A stretch of 64,000 nt of DNA from Schistocephalus solidus (GCA_017591395.1 WEDG01006501.1:16468-80467), one strand, 5' to 3'; counted from the first letter of the stretch, positions 25,281 through 37,620 are shown. Numbers and translations are program-made. The notes: a model not told the origin generated them from the letters alone.

Positions 25281-26460
25281 CCTTGCAAACTCTTTTAAAG
25301 TACTCCTTCCTGATCGAAGACACATGTCAGAATTTTGGTTAAAATTTCATTAGATTAATCACTGACTGTATATTCGCAGTAATCAATCAGACGCTTGCAA
25401 CCGACTAGGTTATTTATCTCTTTGGTTGATATACTGCTGCTATATAGCCGCCGATCGGCGACCTCGCCTCACACTCATGGGCCTGACGATTCGCTCGTCG
25501 CCATGCTCACACAGAAAAAATACCGACTGGTTAGATGAAAAAATCTCTTGCGGACTTCATTCTGCTGGCAGCACATCAAACGGGGCGAAGTTCTCACAGC
25601 TTTCTGCGCCCACTGCCAGTGGCGAACCACCCGTCTTCCAATTCATCCGCCACCTTGTCCAAACATTTCCTGTGCCTTTTCTGGCCCACCCATACTTGAC
25701 CCTGAAATCTCCCCAACACGTAGCGCTAGCACGTTGTCAATCTTACGTGCATGGATCGTTTGCAAACCATGCCATTCATAGTCTAGACATTGCTCTCCTG
25801 TGAGGACCCCAAGCCTTCAACCTATGACTTTCTGCCTCATTTTAGGGGAAAAAACATCCTATTTGGGTCATGGAGTGTACAAACTTCTGAAATTTACCGT
25901 AAGGTCACTTATTTTCAGCGGGCGGGGTGGTTCCTATTCCCATGTCCTGTTTAGGCATCCCTACCGTCAGTTGACCCCTCCAAATTGTTGGCCGAGCTTT
26001 TTACTGTTGTTTTATTAAGAAACTTTTCCTCCTCGTGCCAGCGCCAGGCATTTTCGTTCCTTTAGCTTGGGGTGTGCAATTTCCCTCCCTGGACGCGCAT
26101 ACTCGCCCCAGTCGGAAGCACAGGTGCAACCGCGATTGATGGCGGCGGCGCGGCGAGGTGCGGCGGCGAAAGCAACAGGTCTTTTTCAGGTCGAAAGTAC
26201 ATGCCGTACGCGCGGGCTGGCACACGGACACGAAATATGAGGGCATTCCAAGAGGCAGGATAGAGGGACCAGCCTCTCCTTTTATAGACCTGCACCTATG
26301 TACATCTGGCAGCACAACCATGGGGGTAGATGTCTAGTCTATCCTTTCGCTCTCGCCCAGCTCCGTCCCGCTATCCCAGCCACGTTTGCTAGTAATCGCC
26401 GCCAGTTCCCTGCGCTGCTTCTTTGCACCTACTTGTCGTTGGGTGGCTACCGAGCACAGG
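25281..26460. other. Intron 3 segment with a telomere-like family fragment
   Basis: 25880-25975 reads AAATTTACCGTAAGGTCACT, then GGGCGGGGTGGTTCCTATTC and CCATGTCCTGTTTAGGCATC, the inverted left or right end of the family at 29257. The GC-rich block 26040-26260 includes a GGCGGCGGCGCGGCGAGG run. A 125-codon frame at 25426-25803 resembles nothing I know. Confidence 0.45.
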
Positions 26461-26494
26461 CATGCACGAGCACATATATATGTGCTCGTGCATG
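26461..26494. repeat. Perfect 34-nt palindrome
   Basis: CATGCACGAGCACATAT is followed immediately by its exact reverse complement. It could extrude as a cruciform or mark a junction between repeat pieces; it abuts the GC-rich dispersed family. Confidence 0.95.
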
Positions 26495-26499
26495 TGTGT

Positions 26500-26820
26500 G
26501 TGTACTCCCACTCCGTGGGATCCGAGCCCGGTGTGGTGGTACGCCCAGGGGCGGCTCCAGCCGTGCCAGCAACCTGCGCCCTCTCCCATCTCCGGTCTTC
26601 TTGACTCTGTCATGGGACCGGGTTCAGGTGGGGTAGGAGGAGTGAGTGCGGTAACGATAAGCGTCGCGGTTGGAAGGTTGCCAACTGACAATTACACTCA
26701 GACCTCGCAGTTAGTCCAATGTGTGTTGTGTGAAGTGGCTGACTGGTGGTCTGAGAGTCAGGCTGCGATGGCTCCTCACGTGACCTCTGGCTATCTCACA
26801 CATGTGAGATGTAAGCCGTT
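26500..26820 (+). repeat. GC-rich dispersed repeat family, copy 1
   Basis: Starts ACTCCCACTCCGTGGGATCC and contains GTGGTACGCCCAGGGGCGGC, then CTCCCATCTCCGGTCTTCTT, GACTCTGTCATGGGACCGGG, and ends with GGTTGGAAGGTTGCCAACTG and GTGTGTTGTGTGAAGTGGCT. The copy at 26920-27470 has the same blocks in permuted order, so the two may be parts of a longer tandem unit. Confidence 0.75.
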
Positions 26821-26919
26821 CAATCCCCTGTTGTGTAAAATCCTGGTGTTCATGTTTGGGGGGCCCGGTCGTGTACATAGTACACGTAGACGAGGTCACC
26901 AACAGCTGCGCCCACTTCC

Positions 26920-27470
26920 GCATCAGTCAGCTGACCGGCTCGGATGGTGGTCTGATTGTGGGGGTGGGGGAGAGCGTGAGGTCAACAGCTCTGCGCATTT
27001 TCCTCACTATAAACAATCTGACGTGCTTGAAACTATCACGGTGTGCTAAAAGCCGTGGCTTGGAAGGTAGCCAACTGACAGTATAACTCGGACCGAGTGG
27101 TCAGCCCAATGTGTGTTTTATGTGGAGTGGCTGACTGGTGGTCTGAGATTCAGGCTGCAATGGCTCCTTCTTAATGTGGCCTTTATGGCACTCCCACTCC
27201 GTGGGATCCGAGCCAGGTGTGGTGGTACGCCCAGGGGCGGCTCCGGCCGCGCCAGCCACCTGCGCCCTCTCCCATCTCCGGTATTCTTGACTCTGTCATG
27301 GCACCGGGCTCAGGTGGGGGAGGAGGAGAGAGTGGTAGATGCAGTGTGAGTCTACTATCATTTTAAGCTAAATCACGCGTAAGTCACCGTCCCTGCATCA
27401 CCCTTCCGTGTAGTATACGGCGGACATCGTCGAACTCCGACGGTCGAACTGTCGTGTGTGTCATGTCTTT
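26920..27470 (+). repeat. GC-rich dispersed repeat family, copy 2
   Basis: Order: CTGACCGGCTCGGATGGTGG, GGAGAGCGTGAGGTCAACAG, CACTATAAACAATCTGACGT, AAAGCCGTGGCTTGGAAGGT, CTGACTGGTGGTCTGAGATT, CTCCCACTCCGTGGGATCCG, GAGAGTGGTAGATGCAGTGT, AAGTCACCGTCCCTGCATCA and GGACATCGTCGAACTCCGAC. The inverted copy at the right end of the window (63460-64000) preserves this order, which defines a unit of at least 550 bp. No transposase or RT is visible. Confidence 0.8.
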
Positions 27471-29256
27471 GACCCTTTACATCTCTTGATTTGTGTCATC
27501 AGTGCATCCTAATCAGTATGTGAATTTTTCTTCCCGTCATGGTTAATGGACGAGGGAAGGGACTTCAGATAATCCCCCCCCCTCTGATCTTCTCACAATG
27601 GTTGACAATTTAGGTGCGGCCTTCAAAGAAATCCTCACTGTTATCAATCATGTGGTCTTGATTCTGCATATGTGTTTGGCATTTCGGGATAGTCCGAACA
27701 TATATGGCTACCAGAAGGCTGGGAAAAGCATAATATGACCTTTTACTTAAGTCCATCTGCGCTAAAATATGTAGCGCGTTCCGTAATGGGTTGTTCACGC
27801 AGAGACAGTCCTTACTCTGGCACTCGGCCTGTCGGGTTATAAACCTCTTTGACTGCAAGAGTGTTCCTCTGCGTTCCTTTTAGGTGATTTACGCAGACGT
27901 CTGGGAAGTAGTCTGAGTCGGCTGCGACGAGTTCACTTCTAAAAAATAAAGTAGGAAGGCTCTATTATCGACTACTCTCCCAAGCTACCTCTCTCTCCCT
28001 CCGGCTTTTTGTTTTGGTGAACCCACTTCTCCTGGTCTTCTTCAGTGGCGGCTGCGTTGATGTGGTGTCGGGTTAGTCTGCACACGAGACTTATTGCGTG
28101 ATAACGCTCGGCTCAGATACCGCGTGCACACATTTGCACACCCGGCGCTCGCCTGTCTGTCTGTGTGTGTGAGCAGGCCAGCTTTGGGGATGCCCGCTTG
28201 ATGATTTATTCGGCGGGCGGGAAGTGATACAAGTCTAGGGTCTTTTTTATAGTGTGAGTCACTGGCTGTGGCGGGGAAGCGACATGATCGTCTCCTGCAC
28301 CTGCCCGGACAATCGCCTCTCCGGCCTGCCTTTCCGGGGGGAGGACAGTACTGCAGCGGCAACTGTCCTCACACACACACACACACACACACACAACTCC
28401 CTCTGCAACAGCGCAGCACACATTTCTGCATATGGACGCGTTGTTTTTTTGTTTTTATTTTAGCTTCTTCAGAAATTAATCGCGAACTTGAAATTAACCA
28501 GTCTGTTTGAGGAGTTATTGGCGTAGACTGAAATTTTATGTGGATATTTGAGTCGAGCTCTATCAGCCACAGCGGGATAACCGCGTGCCAACAGGCAGTC
28601 AGGCGTACATACAGGGCTTACAGGATATGCCATAGCTACAGCACAGGCACAAGCTAAAGGCGTCGCATGGCACAGCTGTGAGGAGTTCAGCTGATCAGTT
28701 GGTCCCCCAGACTTCCCAATGTTTGCTTTCTGGTAGATGCTTCAATTTAAAAACTGCTGCTTTTTATTTCCTCAGAACTTAATCGTTGGCTTGGAGTAAA
28801 TCCGTCTATTGGAAGTTTTGTAGGCGTAAGGCGAAGGTTATTTGAAGACAGGGGGCCCAGTGGTGAGCTGAACCCCTCGCAGTTGTGCCATGCAACGGCA
28901 GATTACCGGTGAATCACGTTTCTGGACCTTTAGCTAGTATCTGTGCTGGGAATATGGCGTATCATGTAAAGCCCTTTACGTGTAGTTTTATTTGCATTGG
29001 AGCAGGGAATCCAGACCCCATTTTAATCGGCGACTATATAAGTAATTACGAAGTCATCTACTAAAATCAGATTGGAAGAATTTGTTAGTAAATTCTTTTT
29101 TATTTTAATTCCACGGTGTGTGTAATTTAACCATCACTACTTCCAGCATTCCGTCCCCTTCGTAATGGTCAAGGAATGTCTTCATCTGATTGTGTCTGTA
29201 GGTTAGGTGATGCTGAACTGTTTCCTTGGTCAGTGTATAGACGCCTTGTACGGCGG
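27471..29256. other. Intron 3 segment without gene
   Basis: No coding or RNA gene is supported. A (CA)n run lies at 28370-28395. The GC-rich stretch 28040-28380 contains only low-significance open frames on both strands. Confidence 0.45.
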
Positions 29257-29610
29257 CCTCACCAGGACACGGGAATAGGAACCACCCTGCCCGCTTAAAA
29301 TAAACAGCTTCACGGTAAATTTCAGGAAGGATAAATATATTCGAGTTTTAATGCTAACACTAACCCTAACATACAACTAAACTCTCGCCTTAGTCTTAAC
29401 CTACCCTAAACCTAAACCCTACAGCTAACACGATAATAACCTTAATTCTTAGCCTAATCGTGTCCTTAACCCAAAATCTGACCCTAAACCTAAAGTTACT
29501 CCTTAACATAATTTCCTTGGAATTTAGCGCAAAGCCACGTGTATTGTGGGTGGTTCCTTTTCCCGTGTCCAGCTTAGGCGGCCATACAACGCATCCTTAC
29601 CGAACTTTAC
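29257..29610 (+). repeat. Best copy of telomere-like repeat family with inverted ends
   Basis: Left end GGACACGGGAATAGGAACCA followed by CCC; right end GGGTGGTTCCTTTTCCCGTG followed by TCC. The ends are inverted complements over 23 nt with one mismatch. Similarity continues outward (GGCGGCC on the left, AGGCGGCC inverted on the right). Inside is about 150 bp of degenerate CTAACC/CCTAAA units, flanked by AAATTTCAGGAAGGATAAAT and TTGGAATTTAGCGCAAAGCC. About a dozen relatives occur in the window. The inverted ends suggest a MITE-like DNA element that has captured or evolved telomere-like repeats; no transposase is encoded. Confidence 0.75.
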
Positions 29611-31620
29611 CCTCGACTTAACATCCCTTATTCGTCCTGAAAATGTTACTTTGGTTCCGAAGATGATTACAGAAACAGGAGGCATACATTTTGATTTTTC
29701 ACTCTGATACATATTCTACGAAAGAGCGCTGTACCCACTGATGTCGCCGACACATTCACATGTTCTGATTTTTTGTGACCGAGGGAATGCGATTTAACAT
29801 TGTTCTAGTGTCGATACACGCACAAAAGTATCTACTGGAAGATATTTTTAACTGTTTAGATCGGCTGTCCGGCCACAAATCATGCTGTAGCACTTACCTA
29901 ACTGTATATTTAAGTCGCACTAGTTTGGTGGATATTTACAACACCACTGCGCAGTGCATCTACTTTTAAAACAGTCTGGCCGTCAGTTATATTCACAAGT
30001 CTGCAGACGGAATGAGTTTCGGAACGTTTTTTTTTCTGGACTGCAATGCCGACCGGCCATGTTTAGCACCTCGCTGTTTACGCTCATCTTGACAAGCGAT
30101 TTTTCTGACATCTCTGCGCACCGCGCATGCACATCTTGGGATTATACTTCAAAAAACGGCGTTTTGTTCAGAATCGGGGTGGCCCTGGCAGATCAGCGAA
30201 ACAAAGAGGCCATCCCCAGCTAGCTCTTTCGCGGCCCCTTTGTGTGCGCATGTACGCGCGAGAAGGGGGTTTTTTGAGCGTGGGAAGGGGCGAACCATCG
30301 GGTAATGTCATACACACTGACCTGTGCAAACGCGGGCTCCCCTCAATAGCCAGTCATGGCGGCCCTTTCCAGGTGTGGCCAAAATTTGGGGTGCATGTGT
30401 GTGTGTGTTGAAAGAAAATTCTAGCCTTCAGATGAAACGAAGCGCAGCGCCGGACGTCTTTAGAACCGCCCTCACGGGACTGCACCGACGGGGAGCGTGA
30501 GGGAGAACACACGCGAAACCTATTATCGGAGAATTACCAATTCTGTTGTGCAGTTTGGTTGGTTGAACGCCTACTAACATCCACCGTTATTTTGACCACT
30601 GTGTGAGAGTAAATCATTTTTCGTTCTCTACACAGTCGCAACTCCAAGCCGATAAACTTTCGCCATTGTACATTTTTGCTCACCCAGAATTACTGTTGGA
30701 GTAATCACAGATCTCAAACTTGTTTTGGCGGGGATTTTGGCCTGCCTGCACTTAGCCGCCTCCGATCTATGAAGGCCAGTCAACAACTAAGGTGAACTTC
30801 CACCTGCATCATTAGGCAGTGAGAGCGGTTCGTGTGCTCTACCTCGCTGTCATGATTCTCTTCGAACTTCCTTAGTATTCTGATGGAAGCGAACCACATG
30901 TCTAAAGAAAGAAGAATGTGCATTCAAGCCTCCCATCATACTTGATAACCGAGCGGAGGCCAGAATTACCAATGGTAGTCTGGCAGAAGACGGTATCATA
31001 TGTGGGCTCCTTGGGTCACAATGCTCTTCGCTAGTTGGCCTACATCTAAACCCATTGTCTTGCCTTCGATGCTTTAGTAAGATTTGGAGACTTAGAAGGT
31101 GTACCAGCAAAACGGAGAAGGCGCAGCTCCCTTCATTGGAGCTATATTTTGGGATCTCGAAACTGAAGTGGTGAAACCTGATCCTGGTGACTCACATATC
31201 TGGACAAAGTCAATCTAACAGTTTTTTTTTTGTTATTTTGGGATACATTTGGATTTTTTAGAATGAATTCATTGTGCAGGCATCAGGGGATGGTCTATCC
31301 AAATCGTTTCTCTTGAACAGATATGGTACAGCAATTCATAGTCAGGTGTCGAAAACCAAATTTAAAAATTAATTTGAGATCGGACTTGGAATCGTCGGTG
31401 GGATATTCCTCTTGGGTCATCAATTCTGAAATCTTTAGTGAGGTATATAGTCAATTTTGACAGCTTCTTATTTGAATTTGGTGTTTTGTTTCTACTAGAA
31501 AGCTGCCACATATATTTAATCTCTCTAAACAATTTTGTGTTTTAAAACTATTAGACATATTTTTATTATTCTTGTTTTAATTACGGGAAGTCGGGAATTC
31601 ATATAATTATGAGACATGAG
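29611..31620. other. Intron 3 segment, nothing recognised
   Basis: Only short open frames without family resemblance on either strand. No RNA gene, simple repeat or bounded element is visible. Confidence 0.4.
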
Positions 31621-31639
31621 TTCTAACGCGTGAATGCAA

Positions 31640-32510
31640 CCTCGCAGGCAGGTCGCAAGATCAATGGTGTATTTTGCTCTAGTGCCGAACTGAACGTCAC
31701 TGTCGATTCAGATCCATCTCCAAATACGCAGGAATTATCGTTGACGTTTGGTGTTAGCAAGCAGGCCGTATTAACTCACCTAGCTGAAGTCGGTAAAGTG
31801 AAAAAGTTGGACATGTTGGTTCCACATGAACTGAATGAAAAGCAGAAATGACAGCCTTTGGAAAATTGCATGATATTGCTTTCTCGTCACATAAATGATT
31901 CATTTTTGGATCGAATTATAACGTGTGATGACAAATGGATCCGAAACGATAACCGTAAACGTTCAACACAGTAGGATGACAAGGAAAAGCCGTCAAAACG
32001 CAACCCACAGCGTAATATTCATCAAAAGATGTAGATAGGGAGTGTTTGGTGGTCTGGCGCGGGTGTGATCCATTATAATTTCATGAAACCTGGCTCATAG
32101 ATCTGGGCAAAAGTATAAAGCAGCCAGTTGCACCAATTGATCCAAAAACTTGCCGAAAAACAGCCAATATTCGTCAACCGATGGACAAATATTCTATTGC
32201 ATGACAACGTTAGACCGCACACCGCACCAATTAAAGTGTTAAAATTACAGGATTCGGCATTGGAATTTCTCCATCATCCACCACACTCACTAGATTTTGC
32301 CTCCACTTACTGCCACCTCTTCCAGAGTTTTAATAAAATTTTCGTAGGAAAACATTTTGAATTTCGACACTGCGGTAAAACAGGTCTTCTGAGATGTCAT
32401 TGACTCTCGATTACCAGGCTTTCTTACATAACCGGACTGAACAAGCTATTGCGGAAAGGTTAAAAGTGTATTGACAATGTGGGTGCATACTTTGGTGAAG
32501 ATAACTACCC
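31640..32510 (+). pseudogene. Mariner-family transposase pseudogene
   Basis: A single reading frame gives a recognisable mariner transposase interrupted by at least six stop codons, including 31849, about 31972, 32032, 32098, 32116 and 32401. Recognisable pieces in order: LTFGVSKQAVLTHLAEVGKV (the second helix-turn-helix), VPHELNEKQK (linker), DRIITCDDKWI (first catalytic Asp), ILLHDNVRPHTAP (second Asp), HPPHSLDFASTYCHLFQSF (matches the family's H-S-P-D-L-A-P-S-D-Y-H-L-F) and KCIDNVGAYF at the C-terminus. At the third catalytic position the Asp is replaced by Tyr. The N-terminal half of the DNA-binding domain is missing or unrecognisable. It is a dead insertion in a host intron. Confidence 0.92.
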
Positions 32511-33015
32511 CTTGTATTTACAAAACGTCAAAAACTTGATTTTTTCTACACATTTTCTCCTTGATGGCCCAATAGTTCTACCTCCACGAATGATGACGTT
32601 CACCGCCGCTATACGAGGTGGGCCCAGCAACGGTTGCTTGCGTGCCAATTTTGCTACAGTGAACATAACTTGCGACGCATCTTCCACACCCCTTTTTATC
32701 TCTACCTGTCGTGTTCCGACGGCACGAAAAGGTCGGAACTGGTTGTGTTGGCCAAAGTTTACGCCTGCTACGCATGACCTGGTTGCAACTTCATGTGCCA
32801 GACTAAACCAAAAATATGCTTTACATTTAAGTGGGATGCATTATTTCGTACACCGGATGTTTCGCTCGCCTTACCGGCGTCGCCATCTGCATGGCGGAAT
32901 AAAATAAGACTCAAGTAGTTGTGAACAAGTACGCTACCTTATTTTATCCCTTTTTCACCGCGACTGCTTCCATGAGGTTACTCATCTTTCTCGTGGGGAG
33001 TTATCATACCATCGG
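32511..33015 (+). other. Open frame of unknown origin downstream of the mariner
   Basis: An open frame of 142 codons (32479-32907) overlaps the end of the mariner and runs on for 130 codons. It has no domain or composition feature that I recognise, and overlapping minus-strand frames are equally open. I consider it chance or part of an unknown repeat. Confidence 0.25.
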
Positions 33016-33019
33016 GGCA

Positions 33020-33480
33020 AAAAAATGAGCAGCCGAATATCAGCACAAGAGGTTCCGGAACCCATCCGGGCTGATTGGATCGAAGGCGTTTGTCATGTCC
33101 GCAGAATTAGTGTTGAGTCCGCTTCGCATTCCCTAAAAGGCCCCTCTTAGTTGGCGGGCCGTGAAGATCCTGTCGGTGGTTCTGTGATTCCTTCTAAATC
33201 CACATTAGCTTTCAAGGAGAAGTTCCTGCTCCAGGCACCCGCATGTCACCCTGGTTACCTCTCCGAACATGGACGTAGTGCCGCAGTTGTCAGCGAGGCA
33301 AGCTAGATTACACCCATGTTGCCTTTTCCCTGACCAGGAGGCAAAAGAAGATCTTGGTGTATATGACCACCTAGCAGTCCGTTTAAAAGCACGGTGACGC
33401 TGGGACCCGGGTTGTTGTTTCGTGCATCGTTTCGGTCGTGCGTTTTGAGTCCGCAGGCCAAGGTCAGCTTGCAAACGGCG
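33020..33480 (-). pseudogene. Non-LTR (LINE) reverse transcriptase remnant
   Basis: On the minus strand, pieces resembling the fingers/palm of LINE RTs appear: RNHRTTDRIFTARQLRGAF (family: R-G-T-T-D-M-I-F-A-A-R-Q-L-Q-E-K) and NSADMTNAFDPISPDGFRNL (family: F-V-D-L-T-K-A-F-D-T-V-N-R-x-G-L-W), the region with the first catalytic Asp. Stops and frame changes separate the blocks, and motif C (YADD) is absent. Confidence 0.6.
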
Positions 33481-33699
33481 TTTTTGTCCAGTATTCGTTT
33501 AATAGACCTTTTCTAGTTTTTTCCATATGCGGCATGGGGGTTAAGCAGGGCTATCCCGAGCCTAATTTGCCTATCTGACTGCTGCCAGGACACTATGCGT
33601 CACGGCATTTGTTTGGTGAAAAGGCGACCCGAATCAGCCTGGGCCGCCGCGCGAGATCGCTATCACTGACAACGTATAACTTTCTTCTGAGGAGTGGAG

Positions 33700-33930
33700 G
33701 AAGTTAATGCGTGTGTGTGTGCCCGACCCCGCCTCCGGTCTTCTTGACTATGTCTTGACACAGCGCACAGGCACGTAAGGGAGGATAGAGTGTGGTAGAT
33801 GCAGTGCAACTCTACTATCACTCAAAACTAATTTGCGCACAAGTCACCGTCCCTACACCATCCTTCTGGGGAGCATACGATGGACATCGTCGGACTACGA
33901 CGGTCGAACTGACCTGTGTGTGTGGAGACT
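33700..33930 (+). repeat. GC-rich dispersed repeat family, copy 3 (partial)
   Basis: CGGTCTTCTTGACTATGTCT, GTGGTAGATGCAGTGCAACT, CACAAGTCACCGTCCCTACA and GGACATCGTCGGACTACGAC follow the order seen at 27280-27460. Confidence 0.75.
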
Positions 33931-34084
33931 GCCCTCTAAACAGGCCGCGTGGTAGATGCGCTGGACCAACGCGCAGGTCAAATCAGGGTGCGGCAAGCGT
34001 TATTATTCTGGGATGCGGTGCCATGACAAATGTCGAGCATGGGGAGGGCTTTCGTGCCCAACATGGGCATACGTAGGTGCAGGC

Positions 34085-34325
34085 TCATGCCGCATATCGC
34101 TATCCCACTCCGTGGGAGATGCTTCATCTGCGCCTGAGCCTACCTGACACCGGGGACAGGCGGGTAAGGGAAGATATAGTGCAGTAGATGCAGTGCAAGT
34201 CTACAATCAATTAAAACTAATTTTTACACAAGCCACCGTCCCTGCATTGCCCTTCTGTGGAGCATACGGTGGACATCGTCGGACTGTGGCGGTCGAACTG
34301 AGGAATGTGTGAAGACACACGCCGT
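34085..34325 (+). repeat. GC-rich dispersed repeat family, copy 4 (partial)
   Basis: TCCCACTCCGTGGGAG, GTAGATGCAGTGCAAGTCTA, CAAGCCACCGTCCCTGCATT and GGACATCGTCGGACTGTGGC follow the family order with an internal deletion. Confidence 0.75.
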
Positions 34326-37250
34326 ATGCCGCTCTGGACAGCTTGTGGGGTGTGACCGCAAAGCAAGGCACAGCTTCGGAGAGTCGCTGGTGGGAGCTGG
34401 GTCGCAAGCCCTAGCCGTGGTGAACATCTACCGCATGCACGATACTCCCAGAACGACCTCCCACACGGTCTGCTCTTTCCTGGATCACCCCGGACACCTC
34501 CAGGAGATATTATCAGGGTGTGCATAGACTTGGATTTCTTATCTAAAGACAAGATCGGCAACAAATAACTTCAAGATATACTGACTTTCGAATGCAAATG
34601 AGAAACAGCGCTGCAACGCACAGAACTGACAAACTTTCCTGATAGGTCTACATCACCCCAACGTACATCCGGAGTCCGATCTGATCCTGTTGGGTAGTGC
34701 TGCTTTCCCGCGTAGACACAAGCATACAGCGCATCACTTAATGGTCATGTAGTCCAATTAAAAGCTATCGTCTGATTGTCCATGTGTCTGTTACCTTTAA
34801 ATGAATAGTTCCCCCCATTGGTGCACGTTTTCATGTTTCCGATGGTAAGAAGTAGGTAGATGGGTGACTGGTAACTTTACCGCCCCACAGTCTTCACTTC
34901 CTTGGGCGCGATTTTGACTTATCTTCTACCAAGTGATCCGCCAATGTCATTCAGTCAGATTAAAACAGACCGACGGACTTCGAATATGGCCTGTGATACA
35001 CAACAAAAGAGCCTCTTCTAAATGCTTTATTTGTGACCTCACCTTCGAGTTAGTAGTTTCGAGCTTTTTAGCCGCCTCTACCACTGTCATTCGGGGAAGC
35101 AGGCTCCGCAGGTAGGCGCGACAACAATGCAGCCATAAATTTTCTACTCTGACTCTTCTCTACTAGTGTGTCCTTGGCGAAACCCTCCGGCTCACTTGCC
35201 CGATCGCTCAGTCGGTCCTGCATATGGCATAGTTCACTCTGATGTTAGGGCATGTAAGCGTATTTTTTATCAGGCTTCCTCTCCTCTGCCGCGCAGCCCC
35301 ATCAACCGTCGTTATACCCTGTTGTTTGGCGTATACTAGTAGTCCATATGCAACTCCCCCCCCCTTATCCCGCTAATAGAAACCAATATACTTTCACACA
35401 CCTCACGCTTCTTCAGCCATTCAGTGGCCTCCAGTGATTACCTCCCCCCTTTGCGTGATGTGTCTGTAGTCCGGGCGCCCCTGTTGACGTAGTTTTGATT
35501 TGTTCAAGTGTATTTCGATCCGTCCTTCTGTGTGTATACCTAAGGTCGTAACGGGTGGTCAATTTATTTCACTCAGTAGTTACTGTTTAAGGGGTTACGC
35601 GCGTAACTTCCGCTATTTTCGCCTGCCTTGCTGGAGTGCCAAGTGGATAAAAGTTAGGGACCCGTTGAGTAGCCGGGTCCTTTAAAATTCTTTTTAACTT
35701 CATCACCGCTGGATTAGATGCCGTCGGTAACCCTACATCCATGGGTTCTCGCCTTCATCACCCCTCCTGGCTGAGCCTCGGTCGTACTTTTAACAGGTAA
35801 AATTCGAGGGAGGCATTCGCCCGTTTGGTCTGATTTTAGGAATAGATGTGGACGTTTCTGTTGGCATCGTAGCTCCAGTTTAGAGCTCTCGCAGACGACC
35901 ACACAGTCGGCTTGCCGGTCGTTGTAAGCCACCAGCCGTACGTGTCACCTCCAGGAGGGAACAGCGTGGAACCTGAACCCCAGTCAACGTGCATTTGAGC
36001 CCCAGAGCCACGTCGTGTCGACTGCGATCGCAGTACGCAGTCACACGATCTTAGGGCTTCACTGATCTGGTTGCAGGACGGGCCGTGCTTGTGTCGTCTC
36101 GCCTTTCATCCGGGGAGTCCTGAGCTCGCACAGGTGGCCCCAAATTACTGATGCCCATGTTCGAACCGTCGAAACGCAAATCCTACTCGGGTCCCTGTAG
36201 CCCCTTTTTTCTGTCCTGATCTGTTCCCGTATGGGCTTGAGAAATTTAAAAGGAGCATTTGGCCCTCAAACTTCCACCACAGTTCAGTTCATTTCTCCCT
36301 CTTCTAACAGATTTCGCTATTTAAATGTTTAAAATTGCATTTTCAGCATTTCTGGGCAGTTTGAGTTTATGGCAATTTTCGAAGCGCGCTCGGGTCGCGG
36401 TCTTCATGCATTTCTGACTTCTGCGTTGCATAGTCCAAAGTCCCCACCCTGAATTGGGACACTCAAAGGTTCTCCTTCCTTGTATTGATAGCATAGTCAT
36501 CGCTTCCCGGTTCACGTTTCAAGGTCGGGTAAAGCAAACAAAAGTTATTTATTTTTGCTTGGCCAATCTCCATTCCTGCAGCCCCCACTTGCGCTTATTT
36601 TGTCCTGTACTTCGGTGGTAAATTGTGTTGTCATAATTTGTGTACTGGTCTTCCCCTCCCCGGGGGTCGTCCTCAGCACTTTTGCGGCAAAAAAGGAAGG
36701 TCATTGAATCCTTTCCAAGGTTTGCAATAACTCCACTGTCTGCTAACCTTTCGGGTGTGATTTTGCCAGCGTTATGTGCATCTACTTCCGTTTCTTGGGA
36801 TCTGGTGCTTGTCACTGTTGTTGCTGTCGTCTTGGCTATAAGTCCTTTCAGTTAGCAATAGGAAGCTTCACAGGTTTTTTTGGTGGGTAAAACAGCAAAC
36901 CGGGCTGTTGCCCTCCTGAACTGGGCAGGTAGAGCCTGGGCGATATTTTTGTCTACTGTTAATTTTTCAAGAACCTCAATACTCTGCACTCGTGATGTTC
37001 ACATTGTTGAACTGTGTTCCTCGCGTCATTACCTTCTGCCGGGAGTTTTCATATGAAACTCATCGCATGTTTTTTCGCAGTCTACCTGTTTGTCAGGGTT
37101 AGCTTTCCACTCTGTAATCACGAGCACCTCTGTTAACCGTTACGCATCGCCCTTTTTCCAGTCCATATCCAATCCATTGATTCTCAACTCTTTGCCGACC
37201 CCGTATGGCACAATATAAAGACCCTCTTTCCCTGAGCCTTCTTGACAGTT
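34326..37250. other. Intron 3 segment, nothing recognised
   Basis: No coding or RNA gene is supported. Open frames are short and overlap on both strands; no bounded repeat stands out. Confidence 0.4.
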
Positions 37251-37254
37251 TGGC

Positions 37255-37620
37255 CTTCGTGAGCGACGATGTCCACCGTGAATTGCGTGTTTACTAATTC
37301 ATACTGAGAGGAGGCTCCTCCCTCACCCACCTGAGCCTGGCTTCGAGACTAGAGTTAGGAAGACTGGAGGCCGCAGTGACTGATAGGACTAAACAATTCG
37401 TCTGCGCGTGCCACACACACCTGGTCCTCACACAAGGGGCCAGCGTTTCAGAGGACCAAGGGTGAACTGGGATTCCAGCTCAGGGGGTTACCATAGGGAC
37501 CACCATAAGAAGGACTCATTGCAGTCTGATTGTCTATCCTGAGGGGATCGATTTATCTCGTCAGTTGACAGCCTTCCAAGCCACGGCTGTTAGCACACCG
37601 CGTACAGCGCAAATATGCCT
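37255..37620 (-). repeat. GC-rich dispersed repeat family, copy 5 (inverted)
   Basis: The + strand reads GACGATGTCCACCGTGAATT, CTCACCCACCTGAGCCTGGC, AGGAAGACTGGAGGCCGCAG, GGACTCATTGCAGTCTGATT, and CGTCAGTTGACAGCCTTCCA with AGCCACGGCTGTTAGCACAC. This is the reverse order and complement of copy 2. Confidence 0.75.

Noticed and set aside
29257..29610. Interstitial telomere or chromosome end
   Set aside because: The hexamers are degenerate, short and bracketed by shared inverted ends, and many copies are dispersed in the window, so it is a repeat family rather than a telomere.
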